64,000 nt of DNA from Pseudomonas fluorescens (GCF_000730425.1 NZ_CP008896.1:1116001-1180000); one strand, 5' to 3'. Positions 1-9,131 are shown, numbered from the stretch's first letter. Notes: generated by a model from the sequence alone, not told the origin. Program-made: numbers and translations.

Positions 1-960
1 GGGCGAGTCGAGCTTGTAGCTGTTGTAGGGAATGAACAGCTCCTGTTTGCCAACCAATTGCCAGTCGTAGCGATCCGGCGCGCCATTGAACATGTCGTAG
101 TTATCGACCACCCGCTGCCCATCGGTACTGCCGGCAGGGCCGTCGTATGCCACCTGTGGCGCCCGCCGTACACGGCGTTGGCCAGCGTTGTAGAGCCAGG
201 CCTGGCGCGGCTCCTTGACCTGGTCGAGGGTCTCGTGGACCAGCTCGACATTCCCCGCTAGACGGGCTGGCGCGGTGATGGTCTGCTTGTTGTAGAACAG
301 CACATTACTCGGCTTGGCCGGATCGTAGTCGGCCAGGCTTTCGCGCAGCACATACTGATGGTCGAACGTCACCGGCGTGCCCACGCCTCGTACATCCGGA
401 ACGATCTGCACCATCTGGCGCTTCATGCTGTCGCCCCGGTAACGGGCAATGTGGTTCCAGATCACTTCCAGGCCGTCCTTGGGAATCGGGAACGGGAATG
501 CCTTGGTAAAGTGCTCCAGGCCGTTACCGCCTGCGACCAACCGGGTGTTCAGCGCGTTTTTGCGTGCGGCCTCGACAATCTCTGGCGGCACATTGGCGCT
601 GCGGTGGGTGGGATAGACATTCATCGTGTAGTCGGGGTAACGCTTGAACATGGCGACCTGGCCTGGAGACAGGCGGCCCTTGTACTGCTCGACGTTCTGC
701 GCGGTGATGGTGAACAACGCTCGTTCGTTGGCGAAGGGATCGGCCAGGAACCCGGCACTGTCGACCGCTCCCGCATCCCGGGGCAGGCCACCGGTCCAGG
801 CCGGGATCGAGCCGTCAGCGTTGCCGGCCTTCTCGCCGCCCAGTGGCGTCAACGTGGTGCCCAGCCGGGCGGCTTCTTCAGGAGTAACCGCGGCCATCGC
901 CGAGGTACAGAACAGCAGCGCCAGCGTACTGGCGTATATAACCGGTGTCGGAACATTCAT
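1..960 (-). CDS. DUF1329 outer-membrane-associated protein, partial (3' end beyond window)
   Basis: The reading frame starts at ATG 960 and is open to the window edge, giving 320 residues. Full-length DUF1329 proteins are usually about 450 residues, so roughly the last quarter is missing. An AGGA ribosome-binding site lies about 10 bases upstream in the 35-bp gap after the DUF1302 gene, so the two form one operon. The N-terminus (MNVPTPVIYASTLALL, then a cleavable-looking SAMAA) is a Sec signal peptide, so the product is periplasmic or outer-membrane associated. DUF1329 has a LolA/LolB-like fold in known structures and is nearly always paired with DUF1302. The pair is often found beside hydrophobic-substrate catabolic genes, but its biochemical role is unsettled. 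Confidence 0.85.
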   Translation of the reverse strand, partial: MNVPTPVIYASTLALLFCTSAMAAVTPEEAARLGTTLTPLGGEKAGNADGSIPAWTGGLPRDAGAVDSAGFLADPFANERALFTITAQNVEQYKGRLSPGQVAMFKRYPDYTMNVYPTHRSANVPPEIVEAARKNALNTRLVAGGNGLEHFTKAFPFPIPKDGLEVIWNHIARYRGDSMKRQMVQIVPDVRGVGTPVTFDHQYVLRESLADYDPAKPSNVLFYNKQTITAPARLAGNVELVHETLDQVKEPRQAWLYNAGQRRVRRAPQVAYDGPAGSTDGQRVVDNYDMFNGAPDRYDWQLVGKQELFIPYNSYKLDSP

Positions 961-995
961 CAGGCTCAATCCTTTTCTTGTTATCGGATGCAGGT

Positions 996-2747
996 TCAGA
1001 AACTCACGCCCACACTCAGGGCAACGAAGTCGCGATCAGTTGCCGTGTTGTAGTCCCCACCAAAGAAATCGGTGTAGGACAGGCTCGCCGTGTAGGTATT
1101 TTTCAGGTCCGCATCCAGGCCAAGGCTGATGGCCTTGCTGCCTTCGTTGAAGTTGGGTCCATAACCTTGCACATCGTGGGACCAGGACAGGCTGGGCTTG
1201 AGGTTCACCCCGGCCAGCACGTTCTGATAGTCGAGGATGGCGCGCGCCCGGTATCCCCAGGAGTTGGCGGTGTAAAAGCCTTTGCCATCGCAGTTTTGCG
1301 GGTTGACCGGGTTGGCCATGGTCGGGCAATTGCGGTTGTCCGGCAGCTCGCCGTTGCCGAAGATGCTGTCACGCCCGAAGCGCAGCGCGCTGCTGTTGAG
1401 ATCACTGAGGTGGTTGTAGCCGACCTCGGAAATCAGGGTCAGGCGCTCGGCAGCCCACACCTGGTCGATAAAGTGAGTGAACGTGACCTGTGCCTGGCTC
1501 ACGAGCTTGCGCACATAGCCATGGAAATCTTCACCGGGCACCGGCCGCGCGAAACCACTGGCAAAAATCGGACTGCCCAGGTCTGCCGCCATCGAGCCGG
1601 CCAGGGCGGAAATCGTCACATCGCTGCTGTTGAGGGACAACGGCATGTTGGGTCGATAACTCAGCTCACCGGAGACGGCGGTGCCGCCAAGCGTGGTGGA
1701 AAAGCTCAGGCCATAGAGGCGGATGTCTTCGGGGTACTCGATGAAATATTCAGCGCTCGAGGCGTGGGTACCGGGCTTGACCGCAAACGGGCTGTCCCCG
1801 ACCCGGCCGCCGACAAAGGGTGCGCGGCTGTGATAGTTCATGGCGTACAGCCCAAACTCGGTATTGTTCAGCGCCTCGGCCTGCCAACGCAGCGCCACGC
1901 CGAACTGACCGCTGTCACGCGCATCACGATCAGCCCCGCGCGTGAAGTGATACTGGCCGTTGGGATCCCAGGGCGGCGAAAACCCCATGCGTGTGCTGCA
2001 CCCATCGGCCATCACATCCGAGCCGAAAAACGTACCGCAGTTGTCGAGCACCGTCTGGTCCCACTCCAACTGGTAAAAAACCTCGGCGGACACGCTGTCA
2101 CTCAAGCCCTGGGATAAAAACAGCATGTTGACCGGGATCAGCCCTTCCTTGATCTCGGCCCCCGGACGCCGGAAAGCGGCGACATCGGTGGGGTTGATCA
2201 CATTGATCCCGTTGCCGATAAACGTGCTCTCCCCCCAACTGACCACCTGCTTGCCCACCCGCGCATTGCCGGGTTGGCCGTCGATGAAATAGTTGTGATA
2301 GATAAACGCATCAAGGATTTGCGCCCCCGATGACTTGGCCGCTTCCTTGCGATGGCTGTCGCTGATGGGCAGGTAACGGCGACTTTCGTCCTTGAGCTCG
2401 AAGTCATACCAGTACTTGCCGCGCACAAAGATGCCGCTATCGCCGTAGTTCATTTGCAGGTCGTGCACGCCCTTGAAGATCTTCGAAAAGGTCTCGCCCC
2501 GGCGAAAATTCATGCGCCCATCATCGGCACTCTGGCTCGACGCATGCCCGCCGTTCCAGGTACCTACATAGGTCGGGTCAGCATTGCGTAGCGCCCAACT
2601 GCTGCCGATGGACAAAGAAGAGTCGAACTGCCCCTCGATTTCGCCGACGTTGAAGCTGATGGCCTGGGCCTGGACGCTGGTACCGAGTGCGAAGACGGCG
2701 ACCCATGCACAGGGCCGCACTCGCTCAAACTGAAAGTGGTTTGCCAC
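996..2747 (-). CDS. DUF1302 outer-membrane protein
   Basis: The gene encodes 583 residues from a GTG start at 2747, with a GGGGAAG Shine-Dalgarno just upstream. The N-terminus carries a signal peptide ending near SVQAQA, followed by the SFNVGEIEGQFDSSLSIG stretch typical of DUF1302 (beta-barrel start). The C-terminus ends in VALSVGVSF, a terminal-Phe beta-strand as expected for BAM-assembled outer-membrane barrels. Length and sequence pattern fit the family (about 550-650 residues). The partner DUF1329 gene follows after 35 bp. A barrel or porin-like role in moving hydrophobic compounds is inferred from the family; no substrate can be read from the sequence. The divergent LysR gene at 2862 is the obvious candidate regulator. 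Confidence 0.85.
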   Translation of the reverse strand: MANHFQFERVRPCAWVAVFALGTSVQAQAISFNVGEIEGQFDSSLSIGSSWALRNADPTYVGTWNGGHASSQSADDGRMNFRRGETFSKIFKGVHDLQMNYGDSGIFVRGKYWYDFELKDESRRYLPISDSHRKEAAKSSGAQILDAFIYHNYFIDGQPGNARVGKQVVSWGESTFIGNGINVINPTDVAAFRRPGAEIKEGLIPVNMLFLSQGLSDSVSAEVFYQLEWDQTVLDNCGTFFGSDVMADGCSTRMGFSPPWDPNGQYHFTRGADRDARDSGQFGVALRWQAEALNNTEFGLYAMNYHSRAPFVGGRVGDSPFAVKPGTHASSAEYFIEYPEDIRLYGLSFSTTLGGTAVSGELSYRPNMPLSLNSSDVTISALAGSMAADLGSPIFASGFARPVPGEDFHGYVRKLVSQAQVTFTHFIDQVWAAERLTLISEVGYNHLSDLNSSALRFGRDSIFGNGELPDNRNCPTMANPVNPQNCDGKGFYTANSWGYRARAILDYQNVLAGVNLKPSLSWSHDVQGYGPNFNEGSKAISLGLDADLKNTYTASLSYTDFFGGDYNTATDRDFVALSVGVSF

Positions 2748-2861
2748 AGAACTTCCCCATCGTTTTTATTATTGAAGGCAGTCCACCTGGCCTGCCGGGC
2801 GATGTTGGCGCTGGAGAATCTTCTGGGAGCGTGTTAAAGCTGTCCAATGCAAATATGAAGG

Positions 2862-3800
2862 ATGATTGATGCAGTGGACGACTCAATTGATTTGAAGCGG
2901 GTTCGCCACCTGGTGTACCTGAGCGAGGAGTTGCATTTTTCCCGTGCAGCGGCTCGGGCACACCTGTCACAGACCGCGTTCAGTCGCAGTATTCAATCGC
3001 TGGAGAGCGACCTGGGGGTGCGCTTGTTTGACCGCGATACCCGCTCCGTGACACTGACCGAAGCCGGCAAACAACTGATCGGGCGTGCCCATGAATTGCT
3101 CAGTTGTGCAAAGAAAATGCAGGCCCAGGCCAATGATCTTGCAGGGACCGAGGGCGGTGAATTGCGCTTTGGCGTCACGCCGATGGCGGCTAACCTCAAC
3201 ACCACTGACGTATTGGTCAAGCTGCGTAAAAGCATTCCCCGGCTGGTGCTCAATGTTCAGGTGAATTTCTGGGAGCACCTGTCCCATCAACTGGAAACCG
3301 ACCAGCTGGAATTTGTCGTCGCCACACTGCGAGCCGACCAGATGTTCGATCCCCGCTTTTCCATCACCCACCTGCCACCGCAACCGGCATCGATTTTTTG
3401 CCGCCGCGATCACCCCCTGGCGCAGCAGGACCGCCCGATTTCGCGGCAACAGATTCTGCAATACCCATGGAGCGGCGTCGTACCGTCAAGCGAGGCCTCG
3501 CTGTATGCCCTGTTTGACCTCAAACCCGGAACGCTGCTGCCGTGGACCTTGAGCTCCAACGACCTGAACCTGCTGCGTGAAACCACCTTGACCAGCGACT
3601 CGCTGCTCTTGACCTGGTGCTCCTGGCTTGAACAGGACCTGCGCGATGGGGTGTTGGTAGACCTGATGCCCTCTATCCAGCCAGGCTGGCCGGCGGACCT
3701 GCTGACCATCACCAATGCAGTGGTGTGCCAGGCCGGGCGCACACTGTCACCGATTGCCCAGCAGGCGGTGGATTCAATCATTGCCAATGCTGAGCGGTAG
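2862..3800 (+). CDS. LysR-family transcriptional regulator
   Basis: The protein has 312 residues, a normal LysR length. An N-terminal winged helix-turn-helix spans about residues 12-70, with the recognition region around AARAHLSQTAFSRSIQSLE and the family signature LGVRLFDRDTRSVTLTEAG. A periplasmic-binding-protein-like effector domain follows (about 95-305). The gene is divergent from the DUF1302/DUF1329 operon, with 114 bp between them that must hold both promoters, so regulation of that operon is the natural inference. The start is taken at ATG 2862. GAAGG sits directly against it, so a GTG at 2874 is a possible alternative. The gene converges on gspN with only a REP hairpin between. Confidence 0.9.
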   Translation: MIDAVDDSIDLKRVRHLVYLSEELHFSRAAARAHLSQTAFSRSIQSLESDLGVRLFDRDTRSVTLTEAGKQLIGRAHELLSCAKKMQAQANDLAGTEGGELRFGVTPMAANLNTTDVLVKLRKSIPRLVLNVQVNFWEHLSHQLETDQLEFVVATLRADQMFDPRFSITHLPPQPASIFCRRDHPLAQQDRPISRQQILQYPWSGVVPSSEASLYALFDLKPGTLLPWTLSSNDLNLLRETTLTSDSLLLTWCSWLEQDLRDGVLVDLMPSIQPGWPADLLTITNAVVCQAGRTLSPIAQQAVDSIIANAER

Positions 3801-3808
3801 GTCGCGGC

Positions 3809-3837
3809 CGCCATCGCCGGCAAGCCGGCGCCTACAA
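3809..3837. repeat. REP element at the lysR/gspN junction
   Basis: The stretch reads GCCATCGCCGGCAAGCCGGC followed by GCCTACA, the classical Pseudomonas REP core with a CGCCGGC-aa-GCCGGCG stem. It lies between two convergent genes and may act as a bidirectional transcription end or mRNA stabiliser. It overlaps the last codons of gspN: the TAG stop of gspN is part of the REP sequence. Confidence 0.8.
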
Positions 3838-4491
3838 GGGCTGGACTTTGCTGAAGCTATGCGCAGCCGGTTGCAGCCAGCGAGCCTGCACCAGGAGCGG
3901 CGTCACCGCAGCGCCCGGCTCGACCTGCCCGTCCACCTGCAAACGCTGCGGGTCAGCCTGGACCTTGAAATGATGCTCGCCCGCCAGTTGCAAATCCGCC
4001 AACAGCCGCAACCCCTCCCGGCATTGCAGTTCGATCCGGGTAGTTCCCAACTTGACCCGCCACGGGCTCAGCATCGCGAGGTCATGTCCCAGCAACTCAC
4101 CGTCGGCATGACGGCAACCAGTTCCCGCGCCATTGACTTGCAATCGACCTTCCCAGCGGCCGTCCAGTACGAACATCGGTACCGGCAAGGCGCTGACCGC
4201 CTGCGGCGCCAATTGCGCCTGCCAGTTCCAGGGCCAGCCGCGAATCTGCAACGCCCAAATGCGCTGTTGAAAACCCAGGTTCACCTGCACCGCCCATGGC
4301 CGCAAGGTCCAGTCCACTGGCCCCAGGGCACCCACGCGTGCCGCACGCCCAGTCCATAGGCTGCCCGTGACGCCGCCGGGCTGCCAGCCGCTCGGCCACG
4401 GCAGTTGGCGGGCCACAAAGGTGGCCGGCAGCTCCAACAGCAGGGTCAGGCAGAACACCCCAATACCCCAGAGGACGATGGCGCGACTCAT
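3832..4491 (-). CDS. gspN: Type II secretion system protein N
   Basis: The protein has 219 residues. A single N-terminal membrane segment (about residues 4-24, IVLWGIGVFCLTLLLELPAT) is followed by a periplasmic domain with the GspN pattern (PSGWQPGGVTGSLWTG near 35-50, repeated W-rich strands). GspN is an accessory inner-membrane component found in only some T2SSs, and its function is not well defined. The start overlaps the gspM stop by ATGA (4488-4491), so translation is coupled. This is the last gene of the operon, and its stop codon lies inside a REP element, which may have replaced its original 3' end. Confidence 0.85.
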   Translation of the reverse strand: MSRAIVLWGIGVFCLTLLLELPATFVARQLPWPSGWQPGGVTGSLWTGRAARVGALGPVDWTLRPWAVQVNLGFQQRIWALQIRGWPWNWQAQLAPQAVSALPVPMFVLDGRWEGRLQVNGAGTGCRHADGELLGHDLAMLSPWRVKLGTTRIELQCREGLRLLADLQLAGEHHFKVQADPQRLQVDGQVEPGAAVTPLLVQARWLQPAAHSFSKVQPL

Positions 4492-4919
4492 GGCCGAACC
4501 GCCACTTGCAGGCTAAAGGCATACCCCTGGCCGCCACCGTGCTCAAGGCTCCACTGCAACGGTCGGCCGCCCTGTTCCTGTACCGTGCGCAGCAGTTGCT
4601 GCAAGGCCTGGGGGCCGGGCAGTTCGCCGCGCAACTGCCAGCGATCGCCCTGCTGTTCGACATGGGTCAACACCCATTGGCGCGACTCGGCCAACGCCTG
4701 CCACTGCTCATTGGAAAATACCGCGGGCGCTAGCAGCGTGCTGGCCTGCTGCGCCAGTGCCTGCCACTGACGCCCATCCTGCCAGGCCGCCAGCAGCGGC
4801 CGTGTCAACAGCACCAGCAGCAACAGCACGACGGTTGACCAGCCGATCAGCAGGCCATAACGGCGCTTGGGCGGCAGTTGGTTGAAGTGGGCCAGGTACG
4901 CCTGCATCCGCGCCTTCAT
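4488..4919 (-). CDS. gspM: Type II secretion system protein M
   Basis: The protein has 143 residues, with a short cytoplasmic N-terminus, one membrane segment (about 23-45, LLIGWSTVVLLLLVLLTRPL) and a periplasmic ferredoxin-like domain. This is the usual GspM layout and length. GspM pairs with GspL in the inner-membrane platform that links the GspE ATPase to the pseudopilus. The start overlaps the gspL stop by ATGA and the gene is followed by gspN with another ATGA overlap. Confidence 0.88.
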   Translation of the reverse strand: MKARMQAYLAHFNQLPPKRRYGLLIGWSTVVLLLLVLLTRPLLAAWQDGRQWQALAQQASTLLAPAVFSNEQWQALAESRQWVLTHVEQQGDRWQLRGELPGPQALQQLLRTVQEQGGRPLQWSLEHGGGQGYAFSLQVAVRP

Positions 4920-6043
4920 GGTTGCTCTCCCAAGTCAAAACTCAGTTGCAGGCGGTCGGCTGCACCGGGGGCCTCGTCTATCCATTGTGCGCCCGCAGCC
5001 TGGGCAATGGCCTGCCACTCGGCCGGCGGCGGCCGCGGGCCAGTGCCGCGCAAGGCCAGGCGCCAATGGCTGCCGTCAAAAGCGATGTGCGACACCGACC
5101 AGCCCGGTTGCTGTTGCAACCACGTCGCGAGTGCCTGCTCCAACGCCACGATTTTCTGTTGACGCACGTGCCAGTCGGTTGCCTCACCCTGCATACGCGC
5201 CAACGCCATACGGGCCTGTTGCGGGTTATTGACTGGCCCCGTCACCGCCCTGACCTGGGCTTTCCAACTGTCGACCTGGTGCAGGCTCTGCACCAGGTAC
5301 ACCGCACTCCAGCACACCGCCAGTACCACGCACCCCAACAGCAAGCGGCGCTGTACACCACTTATCAACGCAGATCGCTGCGCCCGCGTGCGTGTCGCTC
5401 GCGTGCCCTCCAGCACACTGGGCACCTGTTCCAGACGCGCCAGCCGCGACGGCCAGACGCCCTCCAGCGTCTCGCCAGGCTGTTCGCGCCAGGCCTGGGG
5501 CAAGCGCTCCCCCAAGACCTGGGGCCACACCAGCCATTGCCGGGAGTGGGCCTTGAGGCACAGCAGCTGTTCGCGCTGCCAGCGCAACACCTGCCCGGGT
5601 TCGGGTTGCGGCAACAATTGCAGCTCCGCCCAGCCGTGGGTGATCTGTACGCCAAGGGCCGCGCACTCGGCCAGCCATTGCTGCACCTGCTGGCGCTGCA
5701 TCACCAACAACTCAAGCTGCCCGGCCTCGCGGGACAGGCAACTGACCAGCAACGCTTCGGCGGGCTGCTGCGCGTATTCTTCAAACAGTTGCGGCCATTC
5801 ATGGCGCTTGAGCCCCGGCGGCGCCGGCAGGCAGAAATGGCTGCAATCTTGCGCCGGCACAATCAAGGCGCCCGGCAGTTGCAACAGTGCGGACGGTGGC
5901 GGCCAGGCGCCGCTCGAGCACGCCTGTTGCGCGCGGTAGTGCAGCCACTGCCAACGCCCCTCGCTGCTGGCCGGCGGACGCACCAGCAACCATTCCAGCG
6001 GTTTGCCCCGCAGACGCTCAAACATGCCTGCGCTCCGGCTCAT
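4916..6043 (-). CDS. gspL: Type II secretion system protein L
   Basis: The start is placed at ATG 6043, which overlaps the gspJ stop as ATGA and gives 375 residues. An internal ATG at 6025 has a better Shine-Dalgarno (GGAG, 7-base spacer) and is a real alternative. The cytoplasmic actin-like domain occupies about the first 235 residues. A membrane segment (LLLGCVVLAVCWSAVYLVQS) and a periplasmic ferredoxin-like domain follow. GspL recruits the GspE ATPase to the inner membrane and binds GspM. Order J-L-M-N without K in between is unusual, because gspK normally lies between J and L and here sits at 17076. Confidence 0.88.
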   Translation of the reverse strand: MSRSAGMFERLRGKPLEWLLVRPPASSEGRWQWLHYRAQQACSSGAWPPPSALLQLPGALIVPAQDCSHFCLPAPPGLKRHEWPQLFEEYAQQPAEALLVSCLSREAGQLELLVMQRQQVQQWLAECAALGVQITHGWAELQLLPQPEPGQVLRWQREQLLCLKAHSRQWLVWPQVLGERLPQAWREQPGETLEGVWPSRLARLEQVPSVLEGTRATRTRAQRSALISGVQRRLLLGCVVLAVCWSAVYLVQSLHQVDSWKAQVRAVTGPVNNPQQARMALARMQGEATDWHVRQQKIVALEQALATWLQQQPGWSVSHIAFDGSHWRLALRGTGPRPPPAEWQAIAQAAGAQWIDEAPGAADRLQLSFDLGEQP

Positions 6044-6630
6044 GGCTGGGTATCGGGCAAAGCGAAGGTACACACATAAGGGGCTCCATGATGCTCGAAC
6101 TCGATCCGCACGCCGCGATTGGGCTGGGCGGCGACGGTAGAAGGAAAGGCCAGCCAGCGCGTGCCCTGGTAAAAACTGAACGTGGCACGCTCGACCGGCA
6201 TCAATGACGCCTTGAGCGCCCAGCGGGGCTTATCGGCAGCGTACAGATCGGCCGAGCCCCACAACTCCAGGCGCTGCTGGCGCGCATCGAACGACAGCCG
6301 CTGGCGTTGCACACGCGACGCGCCGTCTGCCGGCGGCCACGCCGCCAGGGCCACCCACTGCAATTGCCCAAGGGCCGGCTGCCACTCCAGCCAAGCCAGG
6401 TCCAGGGGCAAACGCTGCTCGTACAGCTGGCGCAACACCAGGGCATCGAAGCGGCGCTCCAGGGCCATGCAGAACTCCAAGACCTGGGGCTCGCCGCCAG
6501 GCTCATCCAGTCGTTCACGCACCTTGGCCCAGCCATTGACCAGGGCTGCCAGCAACACCCCGACCACCGCCGTGAGGGCCATCGCCACCAACAGCTCGAC
6601 CAGGGTCAAACCGCGCTGCGCGGCCTTCAT
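6040..6630 (-). CDS. gspJ: Type II secretion minor pseudopilin J
   Basis: The protein has 196 residues and begins with a type IV prepilin leader: MKAAQRG, cleavage after Gly, then LTLVELLVAMALTAVVG, with Glu at position +5 of the mature protein. The residue after the cleavage Gly is Leu rather than the usual Phe. GspJ forms the pseudopilus tip complex with GspI and GspK. It is coupled to gspI upstream by an ATGA overlap (6627-6630) and to gspL downstream. No prepilin peptidase gene is present in this window, so a chromosomal PilD elsewhere is presumably used. Confidence 0.88.
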   Translation of the reverse strand: MKAAQRGLTLVELLVAMALTAVVGVLLAALVNGWAKVRERLDEPGGEPQVLEFCMALERRFDALVLRQLYEQRLPLDLAWLEWQPALGQLQWVALAAWPPADGASRVQRQRLSFDARQQRLELWGSADLYAADKPRWALKASLMPVERATFSFYQGTRWLAFPSTVAAQPNRGVRIEFEHHGAPYVCTFALPDTQP

Positions 6631-6992
6631 GGGCGCACCAGAAACAGGCTGAACTGGCCCAGGGGGTGGCGCTGCTCAGGGTCGGCAAACAACTTCAACT
6701 CGCCACGGCGCAAGCGATTGACTCCGGTATTGCCCAGGGTCAGGTACCAGTGACAGGTGGCGTGCCCCTGGCGCAGCTCACCGCTCAGCGCATTGATCTG
6801 CGGCCAGTACTGCTCCACGCCAAAGCGCGTCTCCAGCTCCCGCGCGCACAAACTGCCCAGGCGATGTTGCGCCACGGCCTGGTGGGTCGCGATGCGCTGG
6901 CGCAACAACTGGCTGACCATCACCGCCATCAAGGCGGCAATCCCCAGGGCGACCATGACTTCGAGCAGGGTAAAGCCTTGTTGGCGCTTCAT
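6627..6992 (-). CDS. gspI: Type II secretion minor pseudopilin I
   Basis: The start is taken at ATG 6992, which overlaps the gspH stop as ATGA and places the prepilin leader at the N-terminus (MKRQQG, then FTLLEVMVALGIAALMAVMV with Glu +5). This gives 121 residues, the normal GspI size. The longer upstream reading frame would put the leader internal and is rejected. GspI is part of the I-J-K tip complex of the pseudopilus. Confidence 0.88.
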   Translation of the reverse strand: MKRQQGFTLLEVMVALGIAALMAVMVSQLLRQRIATHQAVAQHRLGSLCARELETRFGVEQYWPQINALSGELRQGHATCHWYLTLGNTGVNRLRRGELKLFADPEQRHPLGQFSLFLVRP

Positions 6993-7438
6993 GGCAGGGT
7001 CGCGATCTGCAGGGTATTGTCCGCTTGCCATTGCCAGCGCTGCCGGCCCTCGGCCCAGCGCCAGGTGAGTGACACGGGGTGCGCCAGCCCCGAGGGGGTG
7101 AACATCACTTGGGGTTCGCGGCTCACCGGCCAATCAGGTTGCAAGCCGACCGGCCAGGGTGCGCCACGCGATGGCTCGACCTGCCACGCCGGCGCGCCCT
7201 GCCCGGCCTGCCAACGCACGAACTCAGGGTTGCGACCGTTCCAGCGCAAGCCCAGCAACTGTCCGGCATGCCGGGCCTGGGCGGCCTGGCTGCGCGCCTC
7301 GTTGGCCAGTTGGGCCAGGGCCTGGCGCATTGGCGCCTGACCGGTATCAAGAAAGGCCACCCCCAAGGCACTGAACAAACCGACGATCAGTAAGACCACC
7401 AGCATTTCCAGGAGCGAGAACCCGCGACTGCGTTGCAT
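6989..7438 (-). CDS. gspH: Type II secretion minor pseudopilin H
   Basis: The protein has 149 residues. Prepilin leader MQRSRG is followed by FSLLEMLVVLLIVGLFSALG, with Glu at +5. GspH connects the tip complex to the GspG shaft. The start lies 2 bases after the gspG stop and the gene ends in an ATGA overlap with gspI. The C-terminal part is beta-rich, with the Trp/Gln-rich strands common in GspH. Confidence 0.85.
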   Translation of the reverse strand: MQRSRGFSLLEMLVVLLIVGLFSALGVAFLDTGQAPMRQALAQLANEARSQAAQARHAGQLLGLRWNGRNPEFVRWQAGQGAPAWQVEPSRGAPWPVGLQPDWPVSREPQVMFTPSGLAHPVSLTWRWAEGRQRWQWQADNTLQIATLP

Positions 7439-7440
7439 GC

Positions 7441-7899
7441 CTAGAGGTCCCAGTTACCGATATCGGCGTCGGTGCCTTCGCCGCCTTCCTGGCCGTCGGC
7501 GCCCAGGGAAAACAGATCCACCCGACCGTGCTGGCCCGGGGTGCGGTAGCCATAAGCATTGCCCCACGGGTCCTGGGGCAGGCGACGGATGTAGCCGTCA
7601 GCCCGCCAGCTGCGCGGCAAGGGTTCCAGGCCCGGCTTGCTGACCAGCGCCTGCAGACCCTGCTCGGAGGTGGGGAACCGCAGGTTGTCGAGGCGGTACA
7701 TATCCAGCGCCTGCTCCAGGGTCGCCAGGTCAGCCAGGGCTTTCTGGCGCATGGCCTTGTCCTGGCTGCCGAGCACGCTGGGGGCAACCACCGCGATCAA
7801 CAGGCCGATGATAAAAATCACCACCATGATTTCCATCAAGGTAAAACCGCGCTCGCGACGTTTGACTGCACGATTGCCTGGCATGGCGTGCTTTTCCAT
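7441..7899 (-). CDS. gspG: Type II secretion major pseudopilin G
   Basis: The start is taken at ATG 7899, preceded by GGAG with a 9-base spacer, giving 152 residues. The leader ends RRERG and the mature protein begins FTLMEIMVVIFIIGLLIAVV, with Glu +5. The body shows the GspG hallmarks: a calcium-site region near LPQDPWGNAYGYRTPGQHG and the C-terminal DLFSLGADGQEGGEG. GspG polymerises into the pseudopilus shaft that pushes substrates through the secretin. The gap to gspF is 29 bp. Confidence 0.93.
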   Translation of the reverse strand: MEKHAMPGNRAVKRRERGFTLMEIMVVIFIIGLLIAVVAPSVLGSQDKAMRQKALADLATLEQALDMYRLDNLRFPTSEQGLQALVSKPGLEPLPRSWRADGYIRRLPQDPWGNAYGYRTPGQHGRVDLFSLGADGQEGGEGTDADIGNWDL

Positions 7900-7928
7900 T
7901 TCAAATTCTCCAGCTTCAGGTTGTCTGT

Positions 7929-9131
7929 TCAAAGGCTAAGGCCCTGGTTGAGCTGCATGATCGGCAGCAACACCGCCAGCACGATGAACAGCACCACCGC
8001 GCCCATCAGCAGAATCATCAGGGGTTCGAATAACGCCAGCAGCAGGTCGACCTGGCGCGCAAACCCACGCTCCTGGTTGTCGGCGACGCGCAAGAGCATG
8101 TCGGGCAAGGTGCCGCTGGCCTCGCCGCTGGCGACCATGTTCAACAGCATCGGCGGGAAGTGCCCGCTGGCACTGAGGGCGCGGTACAGGGTCACGCCGC
8201 CTTCGACCTGTTCACGCACCGCCTCCAGGGACTGGTGGATCTGCCGGTTGCCGACTGTCGCGGTGGCAACCTCCAGGGATTCGAGCAATGGCACACCACT
8301 GCCGAGCAAAATCGCCAGGCTGCGCGAGACCCGTGCGCTTTCCAATACCGACAGCAACACGCCGATGCGTGGCAGGCGCAAGGCCAGGTTGTCGCGGCGC
8401 AAGCGCCATACCGCCTGGCGCAATAACAGCCGCGCGCCCACTGCCGACAGCAAGCCCAGCCCCAGCAACCACGGGCCGAGCATGACCAGGCCCTCGCTGG
8501 CGCCGATTAATATTCGGGTAATCAGCGGCAGGCTTTGCCCGGTATGGCTGAACTGTTCAGTGAGCTTGGGCACCACAAACGTCATCAGGCCGATCACCAC
8601 CGCCAGCGACACCAGAATCAGCACCGCCGGGTAGATCAACGCGGTGCGCGCCTTGTGCCGTTGTTTCTGTACCTGCTCCAGGTGTTCGGCCAGGCGCTCC
8701 AGTACCGGCGCCAATTTGCCCGAGCGTTCGCCCGCCTCCACCAGCGCGCAATACAGGGTGTTGAACTGCCCGCCCTGGCGCCGCAGGCTCTGGGCCAGGC
8801 TCAAGCCTTCACCCAGGGCACCGCGCACCGCCACCAGCAGATTGCGGATCGCCGGCTCTGCCAGTTGGCGCTCCAGGGTGCCCAGGGCATCCACCAAGGG
8901 GATGCCGGCGCTCAACAGCGTGGCCAACTGGCGGGTCAATTCGCACAGTTGCCCATGGTTCAAACGTTGCCCGCGCGGGCTCGACAGGCTCGCGCCCTGC
9001 ACCTGCAACTCACGGGCAAACAGGCCCTGCTCGCGCAGCAGTTGGCGGGCATGGCGCTCGCTTTCCGCCTGGATGCTGGCTTTGCGACGATTGCCGCGCA
9101 GGTCCAGCGCCTGGTAACGATAGGTCGGCAT
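7929..9131 (-). CDS. gspF: Type II secretion inner-membrane platform protein F
   Basis: The start is taken at ATG 9131, where TGATG joins the gspE stop to the gspF start, giving 400 residues, the standard GspF length. The N-terminus (MPTYRYQALDLRGNRRKASI) matches the family. Two homologous cytoplasmic T2SSF domains are separated by membrane segments (near LIYPAVLILVSLAVVIGLMT and VMLGPWLLGLGLLSA), with a last membrane helix at the C-terminus (PLMILLMGAVVLFIVLAVLL). GspF is the polytopic core of the assembly platform that works with GspE to insert pseudopilins. Confidence 0.92.
   Translation of the reverse strand: MPTYRYQALDLRGNRRKASIQAESERHARQLLREQGLFARELQVQGASLSSPRGQRLNHGQLCELTRQLATLLSAGIPLVDALGTLERQLAEPAIRNLLVAVRGALGEGLSLAQSLRRQGGQFNTLYCALVEAGERSGKLAPVLERLAEHLEQVQKQRHKARTALIYPAVLILVSLAVVIGLMTFVVPKLTEQFSHTGQSLPLITRILIGASEGLVMLGPWLLGLGLLSAVGARLLLRQAVWRLRRDNLALRLPRIGVLLSVLESARVSRSLAILLGSGVPLLESLEVATATVGNRQIHQSLEAVREQVEGGVTLYRALSASGHFPPMLLNMVASGEASGTLPDMLLRVADNQERGFARQVDLLLALFEPLMILLMGAVVLFIVLAVLLPIMQLNQGLSL

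Noticed and set aside
6627..7133. Longer gspI beginning at 7133
   Set aside because: It would put the prepilin leader 47 residues inside the protein; ATG 6992 gives ATGA coupling and a proper leader.
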